The position numbers and the translations under genes are program-made. The notes under the pieces are model-generated. The model saw only the letters and a program-made list of their open reading frames with translations. It was not told the DNA's origin and did no database searches. Positions 26,964-37,016 of a stretch of DNA of 64,000 nucleotides are shown piece after piece. Every line of letters starts with the position of its first letter. Position 1 is the first letter of the stretch. The DNA is from DASQZK01 sp963732905 (GTDB taxonomy: Bacteria; Bacteroidota; Bacteroidia; Bacteroidales; GCA-2748055), in assembly GCA_963732905.1 (NCBI GenBank), contig CAVTBM010000001.1, positions 682,001 through 746,000 of the forward strand. The letters are read 5' to 3'.

Positions 26964-28904
26964 ATGAAAAAATATATCCTGCAAAGGCTGACCCTGTTGT
27001 TGCTGGGCGGCATGCTGGTACTGCCAGCCCTTCATTCCCAGACTTATCCCATGCCCGAACTGCCCGATACCAGTGGCTTTGGCCGGATGATCCAGCGTAC
27101 GATGAAGTTACTGGCTACCAGTACTTCCGAAAAGAAAAATACGGTAAAAATCCTGGTTTACGGTCAGTCTATCAGTGAACAGGACTGGTGGCTCGAGGTC
27201 CGACGGTATCTCCAGGCAAAATTTCCTAAGGCTGACCTGGTCATGGAAAACCGCTCTATAGGCGGATTCTCTTCACAGTTTCTGAAGAAAACAGTTCGCA
27301 TGGACGTCGATGCCTTTTGTCCCGACCTGGTGATCTTTCATGTGTATGGAAGCCATATCGATTACGAGACCATCATCAACAACATCAGGTCCAATACCAC
27401 GGCGGAAATTGCCATGTGGACCGATCATTATACGGGACCTGATTCCTGGAGCGACCAGATGTCCTACACCACGCTTCCGGGATTTGCAGAAAAATACGGA
27501 TGTGAACTCATCAGGATCCGCGAGGAATGGATTAAATATCTGGACGCAAATAACCTTCAACCTTCCCAATTGACGGTTGACGGCACACATCTGAATGATA
27601 ACGGGATTTTCCTGCTGGCCGAACTCATTAAACCCTATCTGCATTACAAGCCGGCTTTTACGGCCGACACATTCAACATGGTGAAATATTTTGAGGTGGG
27701 CACCGATGTCTCGTTTAACGGAGATACGCTGACACTTCCCTTTGACGGGAACCGTGTTGAACTGGTGGCTCAGAATTCCGGCTTTAACAACCAGGGGTGG
27801 GCGACAATCTTTGTCGACGATCATAAACCTACCGACTTCCAGGGGACCTGGTTTTATACCCGGCCATACGACAATATGCACGTCTGGCCCTGGAATCTGG
27901 GAGCCTGGGTCGAAACAGAACATCTGAAACCTCCGGTAAAAGAAACCTGGACACTTGAATACACTTCGGCAACCGTACCCTATTTGCATAACGGTTTCAC
28001 TGTCACCGGATCTGTCACCGGACCGGATGGCTCAGGCAATACCGACACTGATTTTGTAAGTGATTCCAAACGTGTTCTTTTTAGGGGGGGTGAGGCCGAT
28101 CTGGGCGACTGGCACATTAAACGGTCTTATGATGTGACAGGCACTCAAATTTTTGCAGGTCAAAAGGTTAAATGGGACGTCTATTCCACCGGGGTGGATG
28201 AATGGCATCCCACCACACAGCCCGATCCCAGCCTTGAAAATGCTTTTACAATCATCCAGGGGATCGACAATAATCATCATGTTCTGAAAATCGTTAAGTC
28301 CGGCAATGGCACCTTACCATTATTGGGCATCCGGATTTACCGCCCCATGTGGGACCGGAAGGACAACAATAATCTAAGCGCTGACCTGCACCAGATCACT
28401 TTCGAAGTGGAAGGCGGATCCAAAGATATCAATATCACATCAAACTCGGTCTGGGATGTAAAACCAGGGGCCGGATGGGTGATTTCGGATGTGAATACCA
28501 CTTCGGGAAATTCACAGCTCACGGTTTCTGCCGGAGATAACCATGAAGGGTATGACCGTGAAGCCTACCTGGTAATCAATGGAGTAAATGGTGTAACTGA
28601 CAGCGTGAAAATAAGTCAGCCGGGAGGGTTAGGAGATGGTATTTCGGATCAGAAGGTTCAAATTCTTCAGATTTACCCTAACCCCGCTTCAGATTATATC
28701 ACCATCAAAACACAGGGAAGCGGTATTGAAAACGTCATCATTACGGATGACACGGGCCGTATGGTCAAACAGCTTTCCGGTAAAAATCCCGCAACTCTTA
28801 ACATAAGTATAAGCGATTTATCTGCAGGTATTTATTTTGTCAGGATGAAAACCGGCAATCAGACCGGAACCGGAAAATTTGTGATCACGGGTATGCTGAG
28901 GTGA
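26964..28904 (+). CDS. secreted SGNH/GDSL hydrolase with BACON domain and type IX secretion tail
   Basis: The 646-residue protein has a signal peptide (about 1-25) and an SGNH hydrolase fold (about 60-230). Block I is YGQSIS with Ser69 as likely nucleophile, and block V is D206-G-T-H209. A long beta-rich middle part (about 235-465) has no family I can name. A BACON domain follows (about 470-555, WDVKPGAGWVISDVN), which often binds carbohydrate or mucin. The last 80 residues are a type A sorting domain (IYPNPASDYITIK...LSAGIYFVRMKT), so the protein is exported by the type IX system to the surface. It probably deacetylates or de-esterifies a polysaccharide. It converges on the sulfatase gene. 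Confidence 0.85.
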   Translation: MKKYILQRLTLLLLGGMLVLPALHSQTYPMPELPDTSGFGRMIQRTMKLLATSTSEKKNTVKILVYGQSISEQDWWLEVRRYLQAKFPKADLVMENRSIGGFSSQFLKKTVRMDVDAFCPDLVIFHVYGSHIDYETIINNIRSNTTAEIAMWTDHYTGPDSWSDQMSYTTLPGFAEKYGCELIRIREEWIKYLDANNLQPSQLTVDGTHLNDNGIFLLAELIKPYLHYKPAFTADTFNMVKYFEVGTDVSFNGDTLTLPFDGNRVELVAQNSGFNNQGWATIFVDDHKPTDFQGTWFYTRPYDNMHVWPWNLGAWVETEHLKPPVKETWTLEYTSATVPYLHNGFTVTGSVTGPDGSGNTDTDFVSDSKRVLFRGGEADLGDWHIKRSYDVTGTQIFAGQKVKWDVYSTGVDEWHPTTQPDPSLENAFTIIQGIDNNHHVLKIVKSGNGTLPLLGIRIYRPMWDRKDNNNLSADLHQITFEVEGGSKDINITSNSVWDVKPGAGWVISDVNTTSGNSQLTVSAGDNHEGYDREAYLVINGVNGVTDSVKISQPGGLGDGISDQKVQILQIYPNPASDYITIKTQGSGIENVIITDDTGRMVKQLSGKNPATLNISISDLSAGIYFVRMKTGNQTGTGKFVITGMLR

Positions 28905-29051
28905 AATGAATCACGTAAATCAGATTCTCCGGTTTTTTGCCCGCTGAGGAGATCTTTGCATCTTCGGTTCACCTCCATTCCCTGTTTCTGCAACTGTCTG
29001 CTTTTCTCCCGAAAAAAACCCGGTGAAATGAATTCTTTATTCCCCGTTTCC

Positions 29052-30509
29052 TTAATTCTTCTGATCTTCCCACCGGTATGGAAAAGCGTCGGATTTCGTA
29101 TGGGCTTCGTCAAAGACAGCTTTCATTTTCTTAACGATATCAGGATGCTTGCCGGCTACATTGGATTGTTCCTTTAAATCCTTCTCGAGATCGTATAGTT
29201 CAATCGGGGCGTCAGGGTTGTCCTGAACATGCAGCCTTACACCTTTCCATTTCCCCATCCTGACGGCCTGCTTACCGCCCTGTTCATGAAATTCCCAGTA
29301 CAGATATTTGTGTTCTTTCTGCCGGCCTTTATTCAACAGGGAGGGAAGGAAGGATATGCCGTCGGTTTTAACTTTCTCACCGGTATGCAGCAAATCCCGC
29401 ATGGTAGCCATTACATCACCGAAATAGGAGATATGGTCTGACACACTTCCTGCCTTAACTTTACCTGGCCATGAAACAAGGAACGGAACCCGGATTCCGC
29501 CTTCATACAAATCGCGTTTGATCCCGCGCAGCGGACCGTAACTGTCGAAGTAATCGGGATCGGCACCGCCTTCGGCGTGCGGACCGTTATCGCTGGAGAA
29601 CATCACAATGGTATTTTTATCCAGACCGTATTTTCTGAGCGTGTCCATGATTTGCCCGACATACATATCGAGCCTGGTGATCATGGCTGCATAGGCTGCA
29701 TGACTTTCAGCCTGGGAAGCATAGGAGGTGGAATGATAGTAAGGGGTGAAATAATCGTTGCCTGTATAGCTTTTCTCAGGGAGGAACTTCCCTTCGAAAG
29801 CTTTGAAAATGGAGTCATCAGGGACTATAAGTTCTGCGTGGGGGATGGTATAAGGCAGATACAGAAAAAACGAGGTATCCCGGTTTTGGGCAATGAATTC
29901 AAGGGCCTTCCTGTTGATGACATCTGCACTGTAATCCTTCAGTTTGCCATGTGTGTTATCCAGACTGTCGATTTTACCGTCATCCCAGAGAAAGGGGGGA
30001 TAGTAGCGGTGTGCCAGCGACTGGGAATAATATCCATAGAAATGGTCAAAACCCTGAGATTGGGGATCACCTGCATTGAAGACAGAGCCCAGACCCCATT
30101 TACCGAAGGCCCCGGTCACATAACCCGCATCATGAAAAAGTTCAGCGAGTGTATAGACGGAATCGGGGAGGGGATACTGTCCGATAGGCTTAACACTCAT
30201 GTTTCCTCTGACCGGTGTATGGCCTGTATTTGACCCCGTCATAAGAACGGACCGTGAAGGTGCGCAAACCGTGCATCCTGCATAATGCTGTGTAAACTTC
30301 ATGCCTGAAGCGGCCAGGCTGTCAATATTCGGGGTTTTAAATTTTGTCTGACCATAACAACTTAAGTCTCCGTATCCGAGGTCATCTGCCAGGATATAGA
30401 TTACGTTCGGGTTTTCCTTTCCTGCGGTGAATCTTCCCGTTAATCCGGTACATGATGCACAGGCAAGGGTTATTAATCCAAGAGTGATAAGTTTTTCTCC
30501 TGTTTTCAT
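29052..30509 (-). CDS. family S1 sulfatase lipoprotein
   Basis: The 485-residue protein has a lipoprotein-like signal (TLACASC, Cys20 likely lipidated). The alkaline-phosphatase-type fold opens with the metal-binding ILADDLGYGD (Asp42, Asp43). The formylglycine site is C82-A-P-S-R86, so the cysteine would need conversion by the anaerobic or FGE-type maturase, not present in this window. Further metal ligands lie in FSSDNGPHAEGG. Such sulfatases remove sulfate esters from algal or host glycans. It reads toward the secreted SGNH hydrolase, and together they suggest processing of decorated polysaccharide. Confidence 0.94.
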   Translation of the reverse strand: MKTGEKLITLGLITLACASCTGLTGRFTAGKENPNVIYILADDLGYGDLSCYGQTKFKTPNIDSLAASGMKFTQHYAGCTVCAPSRSVLMTGSNTGHTPVRGNMSVKPIGQYPLPDSVYTLAELFHDAGYVTGAFGKWGLGSVFNAGDPQSQGFDHFYGYYSQSLAHRYYPPFLWDDGKIDSLDNTHGKLKDYSADVINRKALEFIAQNRDTSFFLYLPYTIPHAELIVPDDSIFKAFEGKFLPEKSYTGNDYFTPYYHSTSYASQAESHAAYAAMITRLDMYVGQIMDTLRKYGLDKNTIVMFSSDNGPHAEGGADPDYFDSYGPLRGIKRDLYEGGIRVPFLVSWPGKVKAGSVSDHISYFGDVMATMRDLLHTGEKVKTDGISFLPSLLNKGRQKEHKYLYWEFHEQGGKQAVRMGKWKGVRLHVQDNPDAPIELYDLEKDLKEQSNVAGKHPDIVKKMKAVFDEAHTKSDAFPYRWEDQKN

Positions 30510-31394
30510 TTTTTATACGTTTTATAAGGTTGTCTGTGGTTCTTTCTCCTGAATGACCTTCACTTTCAGGTATTCATCCGGCATCTTCCTCCCCTCGCTC
30601 ACCCCTTAATCCCCTTAAAGGGGAAACCCAGCCCGCCATAGCATTTACTAAGTCCGTCTACTGTAACCAAATTCATAATTCATTTTCACCACAGATTACA
30701 CAGATTATCACAGATTAAGGATCCGGTTTTTTCATAGAGGTGAAGCATCACGTCGCAACGTTTTTATTTTTTTTCTCCCTAAATCCCTAAATCCCTAAAT
30801 CCCTAACTTTTACCTTTCGCCTTTTCTTCCCACTATTCTTTTCCCCGGCATCTTCCTCCCCTCGCTCACCCCTTAATCCCTTTAAAGGGGAAACCCAGCC
30901 CGCCATAGCATTTACTAAGTCCGTCTACTGTAACCAAATTCATAATTCATTTTCACCACAGATTACACAGATTATCACAGATTAAGGATCCGGTTTTTTC
31001 ATAGAGGTGAAGCATCACGTCGCAACGTTTTTATTTTTTTCTCCCTAAATCCCTAAATCCCTAACTTTTACCTTTCGCCTTTTCTTCCCACTATTCTTTT
31101 CCCCGGCATCTTCCTCCCCTCGCTCACCCCTTAATCCCCTTAAAGGGGAAACCCAGCCCGCCATAGCATTTACTAAGTCCGTCTACTGTAACCAAATTCA
31201 TAATTCATTTTCACCACAGATTACACAGATTATCACAGATTAAGTATCCTGTTTTTTCATAGACGTAAAGCATCAATTGCAACGTTTTAATTTTTTTCTC
31301 CCTAACTCCCTAAATTCCTAACTTCCTAACTTCCTAACTCCCTAAATTCCTAACTCCCTAACTTTTACCTTTCGCCTTTCGCCTTTAATCCCCC
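30510..31394. other. repeat-rich intergenic region
   Basis: This 885-base gap is almost wholly occupied by three tandem copies of a ~260-bp unit, described separately. The final ~70 bases before the glycosyltransferase stop consist of degenerate 8-base repeats. No gene is present. Confidence 0.7.
30581..31383. repeat. three tandem copies of a 258-267-bp unit
   Basis: Units start at 30581, 30848 and 31106, each with GCATCTTCCTCCCCTCGC. Each unit contains a 13-base palindrome CCCCTTAAAGGGG (changed to CCCTTTAAAGGGG in unit 2), a CACAGATTA-type cluster, and a run of 8-base repeats such as CCCTAAAT. Units 1 and 2 are nearly identical; they differ by one T and one octamer, which accounts for the 9-base length change. 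Unit 3 has diverged in its last third, where the octamer run has expanded. Confidence 0.9.
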
Positions 31395-33449
31395 TCATTC
31401 CCCCGAAAACCTTCGGATCTCAAGATCATCAAAAAATACCGTATCCGGCGAGGGATTGTATAAATAGATTTTGACGAGATTGTCCTGTAATGATCCGGGA
31501 ATGAAGAGGTTTTTTTCCATTTTTCGCCAGCCGTCAGATCCTTTGTCTACAAATTTATATTCGCTGTTGTAAAATGGTTCGGCAGCCGTTTTGCCTGAAA
31601 TAACAATCGTGCCGTCATCTTCATTCCTGGCATTTTTCCATACACTGATCACGAACTGATCACCCTGTTTAACGCTGTCGATTTCTACAGTCATGCCATA
31701 GGGATGGTCTTGTTCCAGGGCGATGGAGTATTTCCCGGTGTGTGCCATATGATCGGTTCTGTACTCACCGTAATCAAAACAGGTGCTGTCGGGAGGATTG
31801 ATAAATTGTCTTCCATCCGGGGTAAGATGTTCGGCGCCACAGAATAAATGAGTAACCATTTTTCTTTCGGGAAGGGTGAAATTTGCTGAGGTATCTTTCA
31901 GATCGAAGATGAGCACCTTTCCATACCTGCCTTTAAGATGAACAGCAAATTCGTCGAGGTAGGGCATGAGGAAAAGATTTTCAAGGCCGTTCACTATAAG
32001 ATAATGCGCGCCATGAGAAATTGACGTCCTGATTCCGGCCCTGTCACGGTTATAGTAAACCCTGTCGCCCTTGCCAAACCTCGTGTCGATATACTGGGTC
32101 CAGCCTTTGACATTCATCAGGTAAAGGCTGACATGATTACTTGCGGGTACAAAGATGACGGTGTCCTTATAACTTATGCCGATCTGCCTGAGATAGGGAG
32201 TGACGGAATAGAGATCCCTCATGTTCAGATAGTTCTCATTAGCCTTCCCTGTATACCTTTCCGCAACGGTTTTTTGAGCATACCAGATGTTAAACAGTAG
32301 AAAAACCGCAAAGAGTGACTTTACAATCACAGACCTGAAATACCGTGGATAATTCGTTTTGATGATGTCGAAGGTGGTCAGAACTAAAAAAACAGGAAGA
32401 ATATAAAGATTGATGGTATAGTAGTCATGGTCCCTGAAAAACCAGAAAAACATCATCACAAAAACAAGGATTCCGGCCAGGAGAAACAGGTTGGTCAGGA
32501 TAAAAAACCTGGAGCTTTTGCGGATATGCAACAATATGAAGATGATGGTACCACCAAAAAAGAGTAATGCTATTGGATGAAAATAATCGGTGAGCCATAT
32601 ATGCCTGATATTGTATACGACTTTGTGAAGTTCTTCCATGCTGAAAGTCCAGAACGGAAAAGCCTTTTGGACAAAATACGTACTGTCGTTAACACGGTTG
32701 TACCAGTTAGAAAAAACGATCCAGCTGCCGACAAGCAGCGCCAGAATCGAGGCTGACAGGATGAATTTCCCGGGAGATTTGAAAATTTTTTCTGCGTTTT
32801 TGAATTTCAAGCCAAAAATCCATTCCATGATAAATATACCGCCAATAGCCACCAGGCTTAGCAAAGCTGTGATTTTCAGCCACCCGGCCAGGAGGAAAAA
32901 CAGCATAAAGATCCATAGATACCGGTCTTTCCCCTCATCCCTGTATCTGAAAAAATAATACCATCCGATGAATACAAATGCCAGTGCAGGTGCGTTGGGA
33001 AGATAGTTGTTCCCGTAGTACATGATGACCGGCGAAGTAAAAATCAATAATGGCAGCGCCGTTGCCCAAAAGACGTCCTTAAATAAATAAAAGGCCGATT
33101 TGTACAGGAAAAACAATCCAGTAAGAAAGATCAGTGTGAAAACCAGGCGGAAGATAAAATCGTGGTAGCCGAAAATATGATAGAGCACAGCGATAAAATA
33201 ATACATGTAGGTATTCTCTCCCGGGGCAGTTTTACCGCTGGTACCGCCATTTGTGGTGAGATTGTTCACTTCCGGCTGAAAGAAATGCATGCCGTCCTGG
33301 TAATAATTCAGGGCGAAGGAGGCATCATCGGCCTGACGCCAGGCATGGATGGATTGAGGGCGTTCATCTAACATACGGGGATAGCCGTAATAACAGGAAA
33401 CCGCCAGGACAATGCTTACAAAAAGTACTGTCGAATATTTACGTAACAT
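31395..33449 (-). CDS. GT39-like membrane glycosyltransferase with C-terminal beta domain
   Basis: A 684-residue integral membrane protein. Early residues hold HAWRQADDASFA, the acidic first-loop motif of the PMT/ArnT-like GT-C superfamily, where the Asp is the usual catalytic base. About ten helices run to roughly residue 395. A soluble, probably periplasmic region of ~280 residues follows; its end (SIALEQDHPYGMTVEID ... TVFFDDLEIRRF) looks like a carbohydrate-binding-type beta sandwich. GT-C enzymes move a sugar from a polyprenyl-phosphate donor to lipid, protein or glycan. Acceptor unknown. Repeat-rich DNA flanks the gene on both sides. Confidence 0.82.
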   Translation of the reverse strand: MLRKYSTVLFVSIVLAVSCYYGYPRMLDERPQSIHAWRQADDASFALNYYQDGMHFFQPEVNNLTTNGGTSGKTAPGENTYMYYFIAVLYHIFGYHDFIFRLVFTLIFLTGLFFLYKSAFYLFKDVFWATALPLLIFTSPVIMYYGNNYLPNAPALAFVFIGWYYFFRYRDEGKDRYLWIFMLFFLLAGWLKITALLSLVAIGGIFIMEWIFGLKFKNAEKIFKSPGKFILSASILALLVGSWIVFSNWYNRVNDSTYFVQKAFPFWTFSMEELHKVVYNIRHIWLTDYFHPIALLFFGGTIIFILLHIRKSSRFFILTNLFLLAGILVFVMMFFWFFRDHDYYTINLYILPVFLVLTTFDIIKTNYPRYFRSVIVKSLFAVFLLFNIWYAQKTVAERYTGKANENYLNMRDLYSVTPYLRQIGISYKDTVIFVPASNHVSLYLMNVKGWTQYIDTRFGKGDRVYYNRDRAGIRTSISHGAHYLIVNGLENLFLMPYLDEFAVHLKGRYGKVLIFDLKDTSANFTLPERKMVTHLFCGAEHLTPDGRQFINPPDSTCFDYGEYRTDHMAHTGKYSIALEQDHPYGMTVEIDSVKQGDQFVISVWKNARNEDDGTIVISGKTAAEPFYNSEYKFVDKGSDGWRKMEKNLFIPGSLQDNLVKIYLYNPSPDTVFFDDLEIRRFSGE

Positions 33450-33559
33450 GTGCAGGTCTTGAATTTTGTCTAAAAGTAATACAAATTTCAGGGAAGCTGC
33501 TCATCAATTTAATTTCCACCAGGAAAACACGAAAGGTATCTTTATGGGGGCAGAATTCT

Positions 33560-33720
33560 TTTCACCACAGATTACACAGATTACACAGATTAGCACAGAT
33601 TAGTACAGATTAGGAATTACAAACAACTAAACAACTAAACAACTAAACATTTAAACACTAACCATCCTCAACCTTCCACCTTCCACCTTCCACCTAAACA
33701 ACTCAACATTCCAACCTCAC
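33560..33720. repeat. cluster of short tandem repeats
   Basis: From 33560 a CACAGATTA-like unit is repeated five times. Then come ACAACTAA repeats (33624-33655) and CCTTCCA repeats (33673-33700). The CACAGATTA stretch is the same motif as in the 260-bp tandem units, so this repeat family occurs on both sides of the glycosyltransferase gene. Confidence 0.75.
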
Positions 33721-33729
33721 TCCGCTCCT

Positions 33730-34362
33730 TTACTTCTCTCTTTTTTTCTCGTGATCCATTTTCAACTTCATCAGCCGGATATCATCGTCCATTGCCTTTG
33801 CAAATTCATCAACCAAACCTCTTTTCTTATCCGCCTGATTATAATCTTTGGATTTTGCAAAATCATAATTTTTAAATGCACTCAGGATGCTTTTCTGCCG
33901 GCGGAGAATTTCCTTATGGCCGGTGAGAGCCATGAAATCCCCCTTCATATCCCTCTGACGTAATTTTCTTGCCTTTCTTTCCGAACGGCTGTCAACCGGG
34001 GGATGATCGACCCTTGGATTATCGCCTATATCTTCCTCTTCAACTGAATTTCCCATTTCAGATAGCCGGAAGTCCTTTTTATACTGTTTTCTGGATTTCC
34101 TGCCCTGGGCGATCTCCCGTTTCATGTCGCTTACAATGTCCGATTTGGTTTTCTGTAAACTTTCGTAGTCGTGTTTTTCGAAAGCATCGTTAAAATGACC
34201 TGCTTTCGTCCTGAACGCTTCAAGTTCACGGGTATCTCTTCTGAGCCTCGCCTCGTCTTCGTTTGGGACGGGACGATTATGTACTTTGAATGTCTCCTGT
34301 GCAGACAGGTGGCTTAGTGCTACGAAACAGAACAATGGAATGAACAGATATCTTGTTTTCAT
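33730..34362 (-). CDS. secreted charged protein of unknown function
   Basis: The 210-residue product has a clear signal peptide (MKTRYLFIPLFCFVALSHLSAQ). The mature part is very rich in Lys, Arg, Asp and Glu with long helical stretches (DEARLRRDTRELEAFRTKAG, RSERKARKLRQRDMKGDF), suggesting an elongated or coiled periplasmic protein. It has no recognisable domain. The gene ends in lysines and arginines (MDHEKKREK). Similar small secreted helical proteins are widespread in Bacteroidota, but I cannot assign a role. Confidence 0.7.
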   Translation of the reverse strand: MKTRYLFIPLFCFVALSHLSAQETFKVHNRPVPNEDEARLRRDTRELEAFRTKAGHFNDAFEKHDYESLQKTKSDIVSDMKREIAQGRKSRKQYKKDFRLSEMGNSVEEEDIGDNPRVDHPPVDSRSERKARKLRQRDMKGDFMALTGHKEILRRQKSILSAFKNYDFAKSKDYNQADKKRGLVDEFAKAMDDDIRLMKLKMDHEKKREK

Positions 34363-34523
34363 CAGCTTTTGTTTTTTGGACAGGAACCTTTTTTTCCGGT
34401 GGCTCCTGTATTCATTTTATCAGGTTTATACTTCTGAAGATAAGTACAAACCTAGGTGCTGAATAGTTTAATATCTATCCGATTTTTGAGGAGATATACG
34501 GTATCCGTATTTGTGAAGGTCAA

Positions 34524-35990
34524 TCATTTGACCGGCTGCCCGGGGTCTGGAAAATCAGCCGTAGCTTTGTCAAGGACGAGAACCCAGTCGTTTCCCCGTT
34601 TTGTTTCCCCGGGAGGGTCAAACTCCATGACTTTGCCGTCAGTATTCGATACTCCGATCATTGTTGCTTCACCGTTTTTAGGATTATACCACCAGGCCCT
34701 GATCTTTTTCATCTCCAGACCCAATTGGGAAGATTCAATATAAACGGGTTTGCCGGTGGGGATATATACCATGGCATATCCTTTTCCCGAACAGGCAACC
34801 AGCCGGCCGGTCGGATCATAAGGATTTTCAGCAAGAATATCCAGGTTTGGCTTCCTGCTCCGGAATGGTCTGGAAAGGATGAGATTTTTGAGATTTTTCA
34901 TTTCAAAGGCACCGGGTTCATCCATCGCATCCTTCCACTCTATGGTGTTAAGTTTTGTCAGGGGCAGGCTTGGATTTTTCTTTTTGTACATCTGCCATAT
35001 AAGTCCGCAACCGTAGGTATGTCCGCAGGTACCTGAGAATACTGACCAGTAGGCTACCTGTCGCACGTCAAAATCATCAAACCAGCCATATGCGGCATTT
35101 TCTGCGTCGTAGTTAACGGGCGACAATTCATATGCAGGTTCACTGTTAAGCGTTGGTTTATGATCTGGTCTGATCCAGTCGCAATACGCCATATCGTACG
35201 CCCTCTCATTGTCATGTTTTTCATGATAGGACCCCCATGTGTACATATCGATCCAGGGATCTTTGCTGAACCAGTTGGCTGCCGAGGCATAGCAGTGATA
35301 AGTCATGAAGGTTTTGGTATAATCGGCCTTACCGTCAAATTTGTTAATACCGTTTACCCCGTCAGTGATGCCTTCAGCCATGGCACGCCAGATCTCTATC
35401 CCATCCACACTCTCATTTGGCAGCCGGTCACCGCCAAGGATCCATACAATATCATCGTTAAGATCCCGGAAACGGTTACCTACGAAGTGTCCGTATGCAT
35501 AACCCTGGCCGGGTGATTTAATCGTCCGGTCCCGGAAACGGGGGGTTACATATTCACCCCAGCAGGGAAGAATGCCCATGATCAGTCCATCCTCCTTAGC
35601 TTTCCGAATGATATACTCAACATGGTCCCAGTAGTCGTATTCTTCAGGATTATCGGGATTATTCCCGGGAGTGGTGTCAGGTTTCATAATATTTTTACCT
35701 ATGAGCGGCCAGTCACCGTAATCATTTGGCGTTTCGAAAGCCTCCTGTTCATAAAGGATGGCAGCCTGTATCATATTAAAACCCTTGTCGGCCCTGTTCT
35801 TAAGGTATAAATCGGCCTCATCGCGGTTGAGGCGGTGAAATAATTCCCAGCCCGTATCGCCAAGCCAGAAAAAATCCTTTCCGTCTTTGGTTTTCAGATA
35901 TCTTTCATTCTTCGTTACCCTGAGCGGTTGTGAATAGGCTACAACGGATGTGATGACAAACAGGACTGAGAACAACACTGACTTTTTCAT
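34524..35990 (-). CDS. GH140-type (DUF4038) glycoside hydrolase, apiosidase-like
   Basis: Start chosen at MKKSVLFSVLFVITS, a clean signal peptide; the longer frame to 36149 adds 53 residues of non-signal sequence. The mature 488-residue protein is a DUF4038 TIM barrel: FFWLGDTGWELFHRLNRDEADLYL near the start, then GFNMIQAAIL, VWILGGDRLPN and LNSEPAYE carrying likely acidic catalytic residues. A small C-terminal beta domain (about 405-485, often called putative collagen-binding) follows. Characterised members cleave apiose from rhamnogalacturonan II, so a pectin-related role is likely but not proved. Confidence 0.85.
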   Translation of the reverse strand: MKKSVLFSVLFVITSVVAYSQPLRVTKNERYLKTKDGKDFFWLGDTGWELFHRLNRDEADLYLKNRADKGFNMIQAAILYEQEAFETPNDYGDWPLIGKNIMKPDTTPGNNPDNPEEYDYWDHVEYIIRKAKEDGLIMGILPCWGEYVTPRFRDRTIKSPGQGYAYGHFVGNRFRDLNDDIVWILGGDRLPNESVDGIEIWRAMAEGITDGVNGINKFDGKADYTKTFMTYHCYASAANWFSKDPWIDMYTWGSYHEKHDNERAYDMAYCDWIRPDHKPTLNSEPAYELSPVNYDAENAAYGWFDDFDVRQVAYWSVFSGTCGHTYGCGLIWQMYKKKNPSLPLTKLNTIEWKDAMDEPGAFEMKNLKNLILSRPFRSRKPNLDILAENPYDPTGRLVACSGKGYAMVYIPTGKPVYIESSQLGLEMKKIRAWWYNPKNGEATMIGVSNTDGKVMEFDPPGETKRGNDWVLVLDKATADFPDPGQPVK

Positions 35991-36149
35991 AACTGGTTGA
36001 GGTTTTAAAAATGATGGCACCTGCGTCAGGCGCAGCAAATTTATCATTTTGCCTCGGTTTTGCATTTTTATAGGACACAAAAATTTCAGGATCCCTGTCC
36101 TGCGAATACCCCTGTCAAACCTGATCTCTTTAAACCTCCTGCTTTCCAC

Positions 36150-36983
36150 TCAGGATAAGGGTTCATCGGCAGCCTGTCTGAAATGACGGATAAAGAGTAC
36201 GAACAGAATGACGGCAACCAGTGCAAGAACGCCAAAACCATACATAAGGGTTGTATCGGTATTAAAGCCCAGCTTCTGCATGGTTATTACCATTGAGGCG
36301 ATAGCCAGTGCCATGAGGAAGGCAAAGATCAGTAAGGCCGGAGCGAGAAGGAAGCCCGCATTTTCCCGGCGAAGTAGTGTAATGCCTGCAAATATGCAGG
36401 CAGGCAGAGCTAATGCAAGATCCAGGACATGAACCGGATTCACCATCAGTCCGGCTTCCACAATACTTGTCGGTACAGTATGGTTAAGTATTGCGGGGAT
36501 AATTTCCCTAAGCCATACAAAATAGAAAACTACGGCAATAAAGAATAAATAGATTGCGGTTATACCCACCGGTGTCCCACGATCGAACTTTTCAGGCAGG
36601 GAAAGGCTGCCGGCCCTGACCATAATGAAAATAATGGCATAAACCGAAAGACCCATGCTGGCACTATAGAGCAGGAAGAAAGAATTGAAATGCATGCCAA
36701 AGCTGTAAATGATAAAGGTATATGCCGAATAGATCAGCGAGCCCAGCAATACAAATACCGCCCTGCCTGAACCTGAAAATACCAGGATGGATGAGATCAG
36801 CAGGACAGGGGCAAGGATGAAAAGGTCAACCACATCCTGGCCTATGCCCTGGGCTGCATAGATTTCATTTTCCGACTGGTAGGGGGCACCGGAGAAAATA
36901 CCGGCAGCAGATACAATGGCTACAAGGACCACAAGAGGAAAGATCAGAAAATAGAGGTTTCTGTTTCGGGTGAGAGTTTTCAT
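36150..36983 (-). CDS. multi-pass membrane protein, unknown function
   Basis: The 277-residue protein has about eight membrane helices spread along its whole length, the first at about 10-30 and the last at about 240-265, with short loops. The first loop has SGAPYQSENEIYAAQGIGQD. I recognise no family. It starts 33 bases after the GT39-like gene at 37017-38333 in the same direction, so they are probably co-transcribed. Confidence 0.75.
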   Translation of the reverse strand: MKTLTRNRNLYFLIFPLVVLVAIVSAAGIFSGAPYQSENEIYAAQGIGQDVVDLFILAPVLLISSILVFSGSGRAVFVLLGSLIYSAYTFIIYSFGMHFNSFFLLYSASMGLSVYAIIFIMVRAGSLSLPEKFDRGTPVGITAIYLFFIAVVFYFVWLREIIPAILNHTVPTSIVEAGLMVNPVHVLDLALALPACIFAGITLLRRENAGFLLAPALLIFAFLMALAIASMVITMQKLGFNTDTTLMYGFGVLALVAVILFVLFIRHFRQAADEPLS

Positions 36984-37016
36984 AACTGGATAGTATTGAT
37001 TAAGATTTAATTGTCT

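Noticed and set aside
30760..31375. Telomere-like CCCTAA repeats
   Set aside because: The units are degenerate octamers (CCCTAAAT, CCCTAACT) inside a tandem duplication in the middle of a gene-rich contig.
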